This document shows positions 47,581 through 56,582 of a stretch of 64,000 nt of DNA, piece after piece. The position numbers and the translations under genes were made by a program. Location of the stretch: positions 62,001 through 126,000 of the forward strand of contig CAWHHZ010000013.1 in NCBI GenBank assembly GCA_963829355.1. The letters run 5' to 3'. The stretch comes from CAWHHZ01 sp963829355 (lineage in GTDB: Bacteria > Acidobacteriota > Thermoanaerobaculia > Gp7-AA8 > JAHWKK01). Positions within the stretch are counted from its first letter, which is position 1. Every line of letters starts with the position of its first letter. The notes under the pieces were generated by a model. It saw only the letters and a list, made by a program, of their open reading frames with translations, was not told the origin of the DNA and made no database searches.

Positions 47581-50383
47581 AGCCCTCGATCTCGATCGAG
47601 GAAACGGTTTTGAGCGGCATCTCCGCCAGATACCGACCCGTGATCGAGTGCTCGTCCTGAGCCACCTCCCGAGGCGTGCCGGCCGCGATCAGCTCGCCCC
47701 CGCCATCGCCCCCCTCCGGGCCGAGGTCGATGACCCAGTCGGCAGCCGCGATCATGTCGAGATTGTGCTCGATCACCACGACCGAGTGTCCGCGCTGGAT
47801 AAGATCGCGGAAGGTTGCGAGCAGAACTCGCACGTCGCTGGCATGCAGACCAGTCGTAGGCTCGTCGAAGAGAAAGAGTCGCGCTGATTCCGTCTTCGGA
47901 TTCGACGTCAGGAATGACGCGAGCTTCAACCGCTGCGCTTCGCCCCCTGATAGCGTCGCCGTGGACTGGCCAAGCCGGAGGTAGCCGAGACCAACTGCAC
48001 GAAGTGCGTTCAGCTTACGAACGATCGACCGGCGGTCGATGAAGAACTTCACAGCATCATCGACACTCATATCGAGGATGGCATCGACGTTCTTCCGATT
48101 GTAGGTCACCTTCAGCACGTGATCCTTGAAACGCTTTCCCTCGCACTGATCGCACATGATCTCGACGTCGGCGAGGAATTGCATGTCGATGGTGACGGTC
48201 CCGGTCCCCTGACAGGTTTCGCAGCGACCGCCATCCGTATTGAAGGAGAACATCCCTGCCGTGACGCCCTGAAGTTTTGCACTGGTCGTCGACGACAGGA
48301 TCTTCCGGATGTCGTCCCACGCCTTCACGTAGGTCGCCGGGTTCGAACGGGATGACCGACCGATGGGACTCTGATCGATGAACTCGATTTCTTCGATGAA
48401 ATCGAGACCCTCCAGAGAATCGAAATCGCCAACGTCCACATTGGCGACGCCCCGATGTCGCCGTTGAAAGCCGTTGTACAGGCAGTCACGTATCAGCGTC
48501 GACTTGCCCGATCCCGATACGCCGGTGATCGCGACCAGCGCCTGAAGAGGAATCTCGACGTCGATGTTCTTCAGATTGTGCTCACGTGCACCCCGTATCA
48601 CGACAGAGCCGGCCTTGATGTCGCGCGGCAGCACCTGCACCGGTTCGGTTGCGCGCTCCGGCCCCTCGGCGATCCGCTCTGCCTCCTCGGGTGTCGCCTT
48701 TCCCGAGAACATCAGACGGCCGCCCCTCGTGCCTGCACCCGGTCCGAGCTCGACGAGGTAGTCGGCACCGCGAATGATCGTCGGGTCGTGCTCGACGACG
48801 ATCACGGTGTTTCCCGAGTCGCGAAGACGCCTGAGCACCGACAGGAGCCGCTCGCTGTCGCGCGCATGAAGACCGACAGTCGGCTCGTCGATGATGTAAG
48901 AGGTTTCGGTCAAGCCGCTTCCGAGGGCCGCAGCCAGGTTGATCCGCTGCGCTTCACCGCCCGACAGTGTGCGTGTTTGACGGTCGATCGTCAGGTACGA
49001 CAGCCCCACTTCATCGAGGTAGACAAGACGGTTGAGGATCTCCCGGCGCAGGTGACCCGCGATCGCCTCTTCCTTCTTGGAGAGGGCGAGAAACTCCCAC
49101 CACTGCCTCGCCTCGCCGATGTTCATCGCAAACAGATCCGCGATGTGCCGGTCCCGGAACAGGACGTTGAGCGCAGCCGGCTTCAGACGTGTCCCGCCGC
49201 AATGGTCGCACGGATCGTACGCCCGGTATTTGGCAAGCTTTACCCGAACGTGGACCTTGTACTTTTTCGTCTCGAGCCACTCGAAGAATCCCTTGATCCC
49301 GTACCACTTGCCCTTCCCCTTGTAGAGAACATCAAGCTCGCGCTGCGTCAGCTCGTCGACCGGCACGTCGAGCCGCAGGTCGTACTTATCTGCAGCGAGA
49401 TAGAGATCGTCGTAGCAATCCTCGTAACCGGGTGAGTTCCACGGCTCGACCGGCCGATCATCGAGACTGACACTCCGGTCCGGAATCACCTTGTCGTAAT
49501 CGACCCCGATCACGCGCCCGTAGCCCTGGCAGTGCTCGCACGCGCCCAGGGGCGAATTGAACGAGAAGAGGTGTGGCCGCGGCTCGGGTATCTCCTGGCC
49601 ACAACGGTTGCACCTGAAGCTCGTGTAGAACGTACGCGGGCCCCACTCCCCCTCCGTCTGTTGCCAGACCAGGACTTTGCCGCCGCCGAGTGAGAACCCG
49701 TGCTCGAGCGCTTCGGTGATTCGTTTTCGCGCATCGTCATCGACCTTGACCCGGTCGATGACGACCTCGATGGAATCGAGGGACGCGGTGTCGAACTGCT
49801 CGAGCTCCTCCACGCGGCCGTCGACCCAGATCCTGAAGTAACCACCCTTGAGGAGCTGTCGGATGACCGCTGAGCGGTCACTTTGCGCTTCCGGCAGTGA
49901 TGCCGGCGCGGTGATGACGAGTCGCTCTCCTTCGAGGCTCAGCAGCTGTTCCGCGACACTTCCCGGAGTCTCACGTGTAACCTTCGTTCCGCAGTCGTCG
50001 CAGAAGCTCTCGCCCGCGTACGTCATGAAGAGACGCATATAGTCGGCGAGCTCTGTCGCGGTTGCGACCGTCGAACGCGCATTCTTGACGGTGTTCTTCT
50101 GCTCGATGGCGAGAGCGGGAAGGATTCCCTCGATCTGATCGACATCGGGCCGCTCCATCCGCTCGAGAAACTGGCGCACGTAGGTCGACATCGACTCGAC
50201 GAAGCGCCTCTGACCCTCGGCGTAGATCGTGTCGAACGCGAGCGAGGACTTTCCGGATCCCGATGGTCCGGTAATGACGGTCAGCTCCCGGTGAGGAATC
50301 TCGACCGACAGGTTCCGCAGGTTGTGTGTCCGCGCATTCTCGACGGAGATGGAGCGCCGGACTGTAGCTGGTAATGTCGACAT
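47579..50383 (-). CDS. uvrA: Excinuclease ABC subunit A
   Basis: This is the damage-sensing ATPase of nucleotide excision repair. It has 934 residues with two ABC modules: Walker A GPSGSGKSSLA and GVSGSGKSTLI, and signatures LSGGEAQRINLA and LSGGEAQRLKLA. Zinc ribbons include CNRCGQ...CEHCQG, CDHCGGTRLKP and CETCQGTG...CDQCEGKRF. The UvrB-binding insert is present but shorter than usual. The stretch EQKNTVKNARSTVATATE differs from the usual QKTTSHNPRSTVGT. It could be a UvrA paralogue, although all catalytic parts are there. Confidence 0.92.
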   Translation of the reverse strand: MSTLPATVRRSISVENARTHNLRNLSVEIPHRELTVITGPSGSGKSSLAFDTIYAEGQRRFVESMSTYVRQFLERMERPDVDQIEGILPALAIEQKNTVKNARSTVATATELADYMRLFMTYAGESFCDDCGTKVTRETPGSVAEQLLSLEGERLVITAPASLPEAQSDRSAVIRQLLKGGYFRIWVDGRVEELEQFDTASLDSIEVVIDRVKVDDDARKRITEALEHGFSLGGGKVLVWQQTEGEWGPRTFYTSFRCNRCGQEIPEPRPHLFSFNSPLGACEHCQGYGRVIGVDYDKVIPDRSVSLDDRPVEPWNSPGYEDCYDDLYLAADKYDLRLDVPVDELTQRELDVLYKGKGKWYGIKGFFEWLETKKYKVHVRVKLAKYRAYDPCDHCGGTRLKPAALNVLFRDRHIADLFAMNIGEARQWWEFLALSKKEEAIAGHLRREILNRLVYLDEVGLSYLTIDRQTRTLSGGEAQRINLAAALGSGLTETSYIIDEPTVGLHARDSERLLSVLRRLRDSGNTVIVVEHDPTIIRGADYLVELGPGAGTRGGRLMFSGKATPEEAERIAEGPERATEPVQVLPRDIKAGSVVIRGAREHNLKNIDVEIPLQALVAITGVSGSGKSTLIRDCLYNGFQRRHRGVANVDVGDFDSLEGLDFIEEIEFIDQSPIGRSSRSNPATYVKAWDDIRKILSSTTSAKLQGVTAGMFSFNTDGGRCETCQGTGTVTIDMQFLADVEIMCDQCEGKRFKDHVLKVTYNRKNVDAILDMSVDDAVKFFIDRRSIVRKLNALRAVGLGYLRLGQSTATLSGGEAQRLKLASFLTSNPKTESARLFLFDEPTTGLHASDVRVLLATFRDLIQRGHSVVVIEHNLDMIAAADWVIDLGPEGGDGGGELIAAGTPREVAQDEHSITGRYLAEMPLKTVSSIEIEG

Positions 50384-50478
50384 GACAGGGTGACCGCCGC
50401 CGTGGACGGTGCAAGAGAGATAAAACGTTTGATCGTTGCAGGATGTTCCGGATTCAAGCGGCGGGCCGGGCTGGTGAA

Positions 50479-51469
50479 TCAGATGAGAATCGAGTGACGC
50501 TCGTAGAAATTGTAGTTTCCAAGGCGCTCCCGAAGCTTTTGCACGACATCGGAAGGAAGCGGTTCGCCGGAGGCGGCTGCATTCTGCTCCACCTGGTGCG
50601 TGTTTCTCGCCCCTGGAATCACAGTCGATACCGCATCCCAGGCGAGGATGAAGCGCAGCGCCGCCTCGATGAGCGTTTCGCTCGAAGGCCCGACGATGCT
50701 CTTGACCTCGTCAACGCGAGGGAGGGCTTCGGCGAGGCGCCGGGGAGTCAGGAAGTTCTGCCGCACGTCGGTCGGCGGGAATGTCGTGCTCGTCTTGAAT
50801 CGGCCCGACAGAAGGCCGGACGCCAGCGGAACGCGGATGATGATGCCGTACTTGTTCTTCATGCGCGAGAGGAAGCAGCTCGTCAGCGGCATGCTGGTTC
50901 AGAATGTTGAAAAGAATCTGAAGCGTATAGCCCCAGCCGCGCCTCATGATCTCGATCCCGTCCTCGACCGACATGGCAGAGACGCCCCAGTACCGGATCT
51001 TGCCGGAGGTCTGAAGCATTTCCATCGCCTCCTGCGCCTCCCCCTTCTCGAGAACCGACAGCGAAGGGTTGTGAAGCTGGTAGAGGTCGACGTAGTCGGT
51101 CCGCAATCTGTGCAGCGACCCATCGATGGCGTGGAGAATGTGTCGTTTCGTGAAGTTCTTCTCGATTCGCTCGCTCGCGCCCCGGATCAGTCCGACTTTT
51201 GTGGCGATGATCACCTTGTCGCGATCGCGCCGAGTGGTCAGGCCGATCAGAGATTCGCTGCGTCCGTGACCGTAGATATCGGCCGTATCGTAGAAGTTGA
51301 CTCCCTCGGTACGTGAGCGTCGAAGCGCTGACAGAACCTCGTCGTCCGACACACCGGCGAAGCCTATCGGCACACCCCCGCTCACCTGCATCGCGCCGCC
51401 CGCGGTCCATCCGCCGAAGCCGATCTCGCTGACTCTGATACCCGTTGATCCGAGCTGACGATATTTCAC
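50479..51469 (-). pseudogene. Aldo/keto reductase, single frameshift
   Basis: An NADPH-dependent reductase family. Beginning at GTG 51469 (KYRQLGSTGIRVSEIGFGGW) the frame has the catalytic FYDTADIYGHGRSE and KVGLI, then runs to ILNQHAADELLPLAHEE. At about 50851-50858 one extra base moves the frame; in the next frame the family sequence resumes at KYGIIIRVPLASGLLSGRF and ends at 50479 with IPGARNTHQVEQNAAA. As written it makes two pieces (stops near 50711 and 50479). Either recent decay or a base-call error. Confidence 0.8.
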
Positions 51470-51527
51470 GTCGCGAAGTGTAGCGGAATGCAGCGGATTG
51501 CGTCGATCCACACGTCAGAAAACCGCT

Positions 51528-51650
51528 GTCATCCTGAGCGCCAGCGAGTGATCTCGTGGCGTCCGACTGTTGCGTACTTTCTATCCTGACAGTCGGACCG
51601 TACGCGATCCTTCGGCCGTCCTCCGCTGCGCTCCGGCGGCTCAGGATGAC
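51528..51650. repeat. Family A inverted-repeat element (serA end)
   Basis: GTCATCCTGAGCG at the left, GGCTCAGGATGAC at the right. It lies between the start of the reductase and the end of serA, which share a strand. Confidence 0.7.
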
Positions 51651-51656
51651 AGCGCG

Positions 51657-53246
51657 TCACAGCTTCACCATGCGGATGTCCTCGACCTCCTTGAGCGATC
51701 GAAGAAACTCGATCGTTCCGCGGTCGAGCCCTTCGTCGATGGAAATGATCGCCATGGCTCGCCCTCCTTCGGGAGATCTCGCCAGATTGTATTCGGCGAT
51801 ATTGATCTCGCGGTCTCCGAGAATCGTCCCCACCTTTCCGACGACACCGGGCACATCGGCGTTGACGAGATAGATCACCCATCCTTCCGGCTCGAACTCC
51901 ACGAGGAACTCATCCACCATCACAACCCGCGGAACGCTGGCGTGAAAGAGTGTTCCGGAGATCGAGCTGTGGTGTTCGCCCGACCGGGCCGTCAGGGTGA
52001 CGAGGTTGAGGTAGTCCTCTCGCTGCTGATGAACCGTCGAGCTCCACTCGATTCCACGACGCTGTGCCACTGCCTCGGCATTGACGAAGTTCACCGTCTC
52101 GGTCAGATGGGGGAGAAGAATGCCGCGAAGCGCCGCGACCATCATCAGGTGAACGTTCTTCTCCTCGACTCCACGTACGGAGAGATTCACTTCCTCACAA
52201 GGTCCATCGAGCACCTGGCTGGCGAAAAGACCGAGTTTCTCGGCGAGTCGGGCAAACGCCACCGCTTCATTGTCCGCCTCACCTTCGAATGGCAGATTCA
52301 CGGCTGAAACGAGCAGGGATCCGCCCAGCGCCTCGATCGCCATTCGCGCTGTCTGTGTTGCAACGCGCTCCTGTGCTTCGGTGGTGTTCGCTCCCAGGTG
52401 CGGTGTGACGTAAACATTTGGCGCCGTGAGAAGAGGATGGTCGGCCGCGGGCGGCTCGTCGACAAAAACATCGATCGCCGCGCCGGCGACATGCCCGCTG
52501 TTCAGCGCCTCTGCCAGAGCGGTTTCGTCGTAGATTCCTCCCCGCGCGATGTTGAGAACGATGACCCCAGGTTTCATCCGGGCGATCTCTTCTCTGCCCA
52601 GCAGACCGCTCGTCTCGTCCGTGAGGGGAGTGTGTACGGTGATGATGTCCGACTGTGCAAGCAACTGGTCGAGCTCGACACACTCCGCGCCATGCCGCTT
52701 TGCGACACTCGAGGGGATGTAGGGATCGTAGGCGAGGATGGTCGCCCCGAACGATTTCGCCCTGATGGCGACGCGTGTGCCGATCCGTCCGAAGCCGATG
52801 ATGCCGAGAGTCTTGCCGCTCAGCTCACGACCCATGAACGCGCTGCGCTTCCACTCGCCACGGCGCAACGACGCGTCGGCTGCCGGAATGTCGCGAAGCA
52901 GCGAGAGCATCATCGCCATCGTGTGCTCGGTGGCCGAGATGATGTTGGCCGTCGGTGTGTTGATGACCAGAACGCCGCGGTCCGTGGCAGCGCTGACATC
53001 GACGTTGTCGAGCCCGACACCGGCTCTCGCCACGACCCGGAGTATCTTTGCGCGATCGAGCAGCTCCTCTGTGACGGGGGTGCCGCTGCGAGTCACGAGA
53101 GCGTGAGCCGTCTCCACTGCGAGCAGGAGATCCTCACCTTTCACTCCCGGCCGGTAGTCGAGCTCGACGCGGGGATCGTTGCGGAAGATGTCAAGACCTG
53201 CATCGCCGAGCGTGTCGGTGACGAGTACTTTGGATGTTTCACTCAT
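51657..53246 (-). CDS. serA: D-3-phosphoglycerate dehydrogenase
   Basis: This is the first enzyme of phosphorylated serine synthesis. From ATG 53246 it has 529 residues, the long form. It has a substrate domain, an NAD-binding domain with GFGRIGTRVA, catalytic Arg in VARAGVGLDNVD, and the HLGANTTEAQERVA motif with His. An intervening domain and a C-terminal ACT domain (VIYLVNADVPGVVGKVGT) suggest serine feedback. Upstream in-frame codons lie in the aminotransferase gene and are rejected; the start overlaps its stop (ATGA). Confidence 0.95.
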   Translation of the reverse strand: MSETSKVLVTDTLGDAGLDIFRNDPRVELDYRPGVKGEDLLLAVETAHALVTRSGTPVTEELLDRAKILRVVARAGVGLDNVDVSAATDRGVLVINTPTANIISATEHTMAMMLSLLRDIPAADASLRRGEWKRSAFMGRELSGKTLGIIGFGRIGTRVAIRAKSFGATILAYDPYIPSSVAKRHGAECVELDQLLAQSDIITVHTPLTDETSGLLGREEIARMKPGVIVLNIARGGIYDETALAEALNSGHVAGAAIDVFVDEPPAADHPLLTAPNVYVTPHLGANTTEAQERVATQTARMAIEALGGSLLVSAVNLPFEGEADNEAVAFARLAEKLGLFASQVLDGPCEEVNLSVRGVEEKNVHLMMVAALRGILLPHLTETVNFVNAEAVAQRRGIEWSSTVHQQREDYLNLVTLTARSGEHHSSISGTLFHASVPRVVMVDEFLVEFEPEGWVIYLVNADVPGVVGKVGTILGDREINIAEYNLARSPEGGRAMAIISIDEGLDRGTIEFLRSLKEVEDIRMVKL

Positions 53247-54325
53247 GAGGCCACCGTCGCCAGCGTGTCGAGCATGGTCCGGAGATCGTCTATTGTCATA
53301 TCGCCCATGTGTCCGATCCTGAAGGTATTGTCTTTCCACGCTCCGTAGCCGCCGCCGAGCACGAATCCGCGCTCTCTCATGGCCGCGATGATCTCCGTCG
53401 CGGTCATGTCACCTTTCGGTTCGAACGTCGAAACGCTGGGAGACGCAAAACGCGGCTCGACCATCAGTCTCGCAAATGGCGAGCACTTCTCGATCGTGAG
53501 ATCACGCATCTCCACGTGACGCTGCCACCGTGTCTCCAGCGTCTCCACATCGAGGATGTGGTCGAGCTGCGCATCGAGCGCGTAGATCAGCGGGACTGCT
53601 GGAGTGAACGGCGTGCTCTGGCGCTCCTTCGCATTCTTTTCGTATTCGAGAAAATCGAAGTAGGTTCCGCGATATGTCTGCGCACGGGCTCGTTCCATCG
53701 CGCGCTCGGAGACCGCGAAGAGGGTGAGCCCGGGCGGCAGCCCCATGCCTTTCTGCGTGCTCGCGAGGCAGACGTCGAGCCCCCAGTCGTCGAAGTGAAT
53801 CGGCGCGCTGCCGAGAGAGGAGACTGCATCGACAAGGACGAGCGAGTCGCTCGAGCCCTCGCGAACGATTCTGCTGAGCGTCTCGAGATCATTCATGAGC
53901 CCCGTCGACGTTTCGTTGTGCGTGATCGTGACCGCGTCATAGTGATGGCGGCGGCCTGCGAAACGATCAGCGAGATCGACGGGCAGAACCGGCCGCCCCC
54001 ATTCGTAATGAAGATGATCGACTTCAAGCCCCAGGTGCGAGGCGATCGATTCCCAGCGCTCGGAGAATGCTCCGACGGTCGTGACGAGAACGGAGCGCGG
54101 TACCGTGTTGAGGAGGGCACCCTCCATCAATCCCGTGCCGGAGCAGGTTGCGACGAACACATGCTGCTCGGTATCGAACAGACGGCGCAGTTTCCCTTCG
54201 ATCTGGGAAAACAGATCACGGAACTCGCGCGTTCGATGACCGATCATCGGACCCTTCATACGATCGAGAATCTCCGGTCTGACCCATACGGGTCCCGGTA
54301 CGAAATGCCGGCACTCTTCAGTCAT
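53243..54325 (-). CDS. Class V aminotransferase, probable phosphoserine aminotransferase
   Basis: A PLP enzyme of the alanine-glyoxylate/serine-pyruvate group, not the classical SerC family. It has 360 residues. The PLP Lys192 is in CLASTQKGMGLPPG, and the N-terminal PGPVWVRPEIL and GTGLMEGALLN are typical. Its place between serB and serA, with ATGA overlaps on both sides, suggests that it makes phosphoserine; the role comes from context, not from sequence. Confidence 0.88.
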   Translation of the reverse strand: MTEECRHFVPGPVWVRPEILDRMKGPMIGHRTREFRDLFSQIEGKLRRLFDTEQHVFVATCSGTGLMEGALLNTVPRSVLVTTVGAFSERWESIASHLGLEVDHLHYEWGRPVLPVDLADRFAGRRHHYDAVTITHNETSTGLMNDLETLSRIVREGSSDSLVLVDAVSSLGSAPIHFDDWGLDVCLASTQKGMGLPPGLTLFAVSERAMERARAQTYRGTYFDFLEYEKNAKERQSTPFTPAVPLIYALDAQLDHILDVETLETRWQRHVEMRDLTIEKCSPFARLMVEPRFASPSVSTFEPKGDMTATEIIAAMRERGFVLGGGYGAWKDNTFRIGHMGDMTIDDLRTMLDTLATVAS

Positions 54326-54969
54326 TTGTTTTCCTCATACAGTATTGGCAGTAGCTCTTCGAACGACTCGACGAAGTGTCTCGCCACTTCCCGGACCCGT
54401 GGCCGGGATACGACGCCGCCGAAGCCAATGAACAGATCGACGACTGGGTCGGTCTCCAGATCGGTGACGCCGTCGCCGATGAATGCGATACGACCCTTGT
54501 TCCGGGAGCGGATATTGCGGATGACGATCTCCTTTCCTCCCTGCCTCGAGGTTGAGGCCGAGTCATCGTAGCCGGCGTAGTTCCCCGCGTCGTCGAACTG
54601 GAGTGGCACAGCGTGGACGAAGTGATGCGGGATTCCGAGGGCGGTCGCGAGAGGAAGAATCGCCTGCTCGATTCCGGCGGTCACGAGCCGGACTGCCACA
54701 CGGTCCTCGATCAGGCGACGGATCAGAGTTTCAGCGCCGGGAGTGATCGACTCGACGTACTGACGGCCGAGAGCTTCGACCGATCCGCGATCTGGCTTGA
54801 CGATTTCCAGCCGGCGCTTGTACACCTCGTCGAGAGGAATCTCGCCACTCATCGCCGCGCCGGTGAGTCGGACGATTTCCTCGTTGTTCGCGGCGAGGAC
54901 ATCGATCCCCTCGATCGTCACGACGGTCGAATCGACGTCGAAGCAGACTGTTGAGAACGCCGGTTTCAC
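54322..54969 (-). CDS. serB: Phosphoserine phosphatase-like HAD enzyme
   Basis: The last step of serine synthesis. It has 215 residues of the HAD fold: nucleophile Asp11 in FDVDSTVVTIEGID, then VRLVTAGIEQAILP, Lys in GGKEIV, and GDGVTDLETDP. The DSTVV and EGID residues are typical of SerB rather than of the general HAD group. No ACT domain is present. It overlaps its neighbours by 4 bases on each side. Confidence 0.88.
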   Translation of the reverse strand: MKPAFSTVCFDVDSTVVTIEGIDVLAANNEEIVRLTGAAMSGEIPLDEVYKRRLEIVKPDRGSVEALGRQYVESITPGAETLIRRLIEDRVAVRLVTAGIEQAILPLATALGIPHHFVHAVPLQFDDAGNYAGYDDSASTSRQGGKEIVIRNIRSRNKGRIAFIGDGVTDLETDPVVDLFIGFGGVVSRPRVREVARHFVESFEELLPILYEENK

Positions 54970-55625
54970 GGATTCTTCTCCCCCGTGACGATTGCGACCA
55001 GATCGCGGAAACGTTCGAGCATGTAGTCAGGCTGCGAGGCGCGAAGAGAGTCGCGGTCGGCCGAGCCTGTGGCGATTGCCGCGACGTGCAGTCCCCCCGC
55101 ACGACCCGCCTGCACGTCGATCGGCATGTCGCCGACGAAGAGCGCCGTCGATGGTGAATGTCCGGTCGAAGAGAGTGCATGCAGAACGTGCCGCGGATCC
55201 GGCTTCCGGGCCTCCGCCAGATCGGGACCCACGATCGACCGAAAAAACCGGGCCGTACCCAGCGCCTCGAGAATCTTCCGCGAGAACGATGTCGTCTTGT
55301 TCGTGCAGACTGCCATCGCAACATTTCTCTCGTGCAGCTCCGCGAGTGTCTCCTCCACATCGTCGAGCAGAGAGCTCTTCTCGGCGCACACCTCGTCGTA
55401 GATCGACATGAAGTGGTCGTGGGCGCTCGCAGGGACTTCCCCACGGAAGCAGCGGCTCAGCAGCGGCTCGATTCCCTCCCCGACGAATCCGCGCAGTTGC
55501 TCGAGGTCGATCGCCGGCCTTCCGTGATGCCGCAGGGCGGAGTTCACGGCGATCAGAAGTGCGTCGTAGGAATCGACGAGTGTCCCGTCGAGGTCGAAGA
55601 TGACTGCCTGATAACGAAGGCTCAC
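54966..55625 (-). CDS. HAD hydrolase, phosphoglycolate-phosphatase-like
   Basis: It has 219 residues. HAD motif I is FDLDGTLVDSYDA (Asp11, Asp13), motif II VCTNKT, motif III KPDPRHV, and motif IV FVGDMPIDVQAG. The helical cap after motif I is that of the Gph subgroup. It likely removes phosphate from a small metabolite such as phosphoglycolate. It lies in the serine chain, joined by 4-base overlaps to mobB and serB. Confidence 0.85.
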   Translation of the reverse strand: MSLRYQAVIFDLDGTLVDSYDALLIAVNSALRHHGRPAIDLEQLRGFVGEGIEPLLSRCFRGEVPASAHDHFMSIYDEVCAEKSSLLDDVEETLAELHERNVAMAVCTNKTTSFSRKILEALGTARFFRSIVGPDLAEARKPDPRHVLHALSSTGHSPSTALFVGDMPIDVQAGRAGGLHVAAIATGSADRDSLRASQPDYMLERFRDLVAIVTGEKNP

Positions 55626-56119
55626 GACGTGATTCTAATCACGAATCGTGCAACCCCCTCCAGATCGTCCCGATCGAAATGCTGAAAGCGGTCCAGAATC
55701 GGCTGTTTTCCAGCCGCAACGATGCCCTTCAGAAGTGGAGGAAGAGGATCGGGCAAACCACGCACGGGCGAATGGACCAGCAATCTCGGCCACTGTCCGT
55801 CATGCATTGCACTCTCGATGATGACCAGATCTGACTGCTCCCTGGCCTCGGAGACGACATCTTCGATCGGCACGAGCGGTGACTCACGGTGCGAATTTGC
55901 GGAGAAGTGATGAATCGCGAGGGGGGTGACGAGGATCGATTCCGCTGCTCCTGCCTCGAGGTAGCGATCGGTGTCCTTGCCGCCAAGAAAGCCCGGTCGC
56001 TCGTGATGGGTGCGCTTGACGACGGCGATCCGGCGGTCCTGCAGGCAGCGGATCAGTCCCTCGATGAGCGTGGTCTTGCCCGAGCCGCTGAAACCCACGA
56101 TTCCGATCACGCCGTCCAT
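55622..56119 (-). CDS. mobB: Molybdopterin-guanine dinucleotide biosynthesis protein MobB
   Basis: A GTP-binding helper in molybdenum cofactor maturation. From ATG 56119 it has 165 residues. The P-loop GFSGSGKT is at 9-16, followed by RRIAVVKRTHHE with the family His. An ATG at 56308 would add 63 residues of low-complexity sequence covering a repeat tract, so it is rejected. It is the first gene of a five-gene chain with ATGA overlaps. No other moco gene is seen. Confidence 0.88.
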   Translation of the reverse strand: MDGVIGIVGFSGSGKTTLIEGLIRCLQDRRIAVVKRTHHERPGFLGGKDTDRYLEAGAAESILVTPLAIHHFSANSHRESPLVPIEDVVSEAREQSDLVIIESAMHDGQWPRLLVHSPVRGLPDPLPPLLKGIVAAGKQPILDRFQHFDRDDLEGVARFVIRITS

Positions 56120-56146
56120 GAGCGCGCGAGTATGACATGGGGGAGG

Positions 56147-56179
56147 GTCAGTCGTCGGTCGTCGGTCGTCAGTCGACAG
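56147..56179. repeat. Short GTC-rich repeat tract
   Basis: GTCAGTCGTCGGTCGTCGGT and CAGTCGACAG follow each other just upstream of mobB. Compare 40382-40418. In 56120-56582 I see only this tract and a partial family A element. Confidence 0.45.
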
Positions 56180-56377
56180 CGCGGTGGCGTCGTGCCGCCA
56201 GACGCACCGGCCCAAAGGGTTACGGGCGGGGCGTCGCCGATCGCGTTGCCTGCCCTGAGCGAGCGTCAGCGAGTCGAAGGGTCGCAGCTCCTTTCCGATG
56301 AACCACATCGCTGCGTCGCTGCTCCGCGCGCTCGAGACTCGCCGCGCCGGTAACGCAGGGTATGCTGGATTCTTTCA

Positions 56378-56485
56378 CAGCCTCTGAGCCGCCGGATCCC
56401 GCGAAGCGGGAGGAGGACGGTCGAAGGTTCCTGGAATTACCCTCCAGTCAGGACGTACGCGATCCTTCGCTTCGCTCAGGATGAC
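56378..56485. repeat. Family A element, decayed left arm
   Basis: The right arm GTACGCGATCCTTCGC...GCTCAGGATGAC is intact; the left arm is reduced to CTGAGCCGCCGGA. It lies upstream of the VWFA gene. Confidence 0.6.
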
Positions 56486-56582
56486 AGGTTCGGTGAACCA
56501 CCGATCTCTTTGCCCATTACCGAACGGTATCGATTTACGGAAGCGCGAAATCCGCAGGCTTCTAAAGATCGTTGTGGCGGAC

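Noticed and set aside
53309..54571. A 420-codon plus-strand frame opposite the aminotransferase
   Set aside because: Shadow of a clear PLP enzyme; no recognisable motif.
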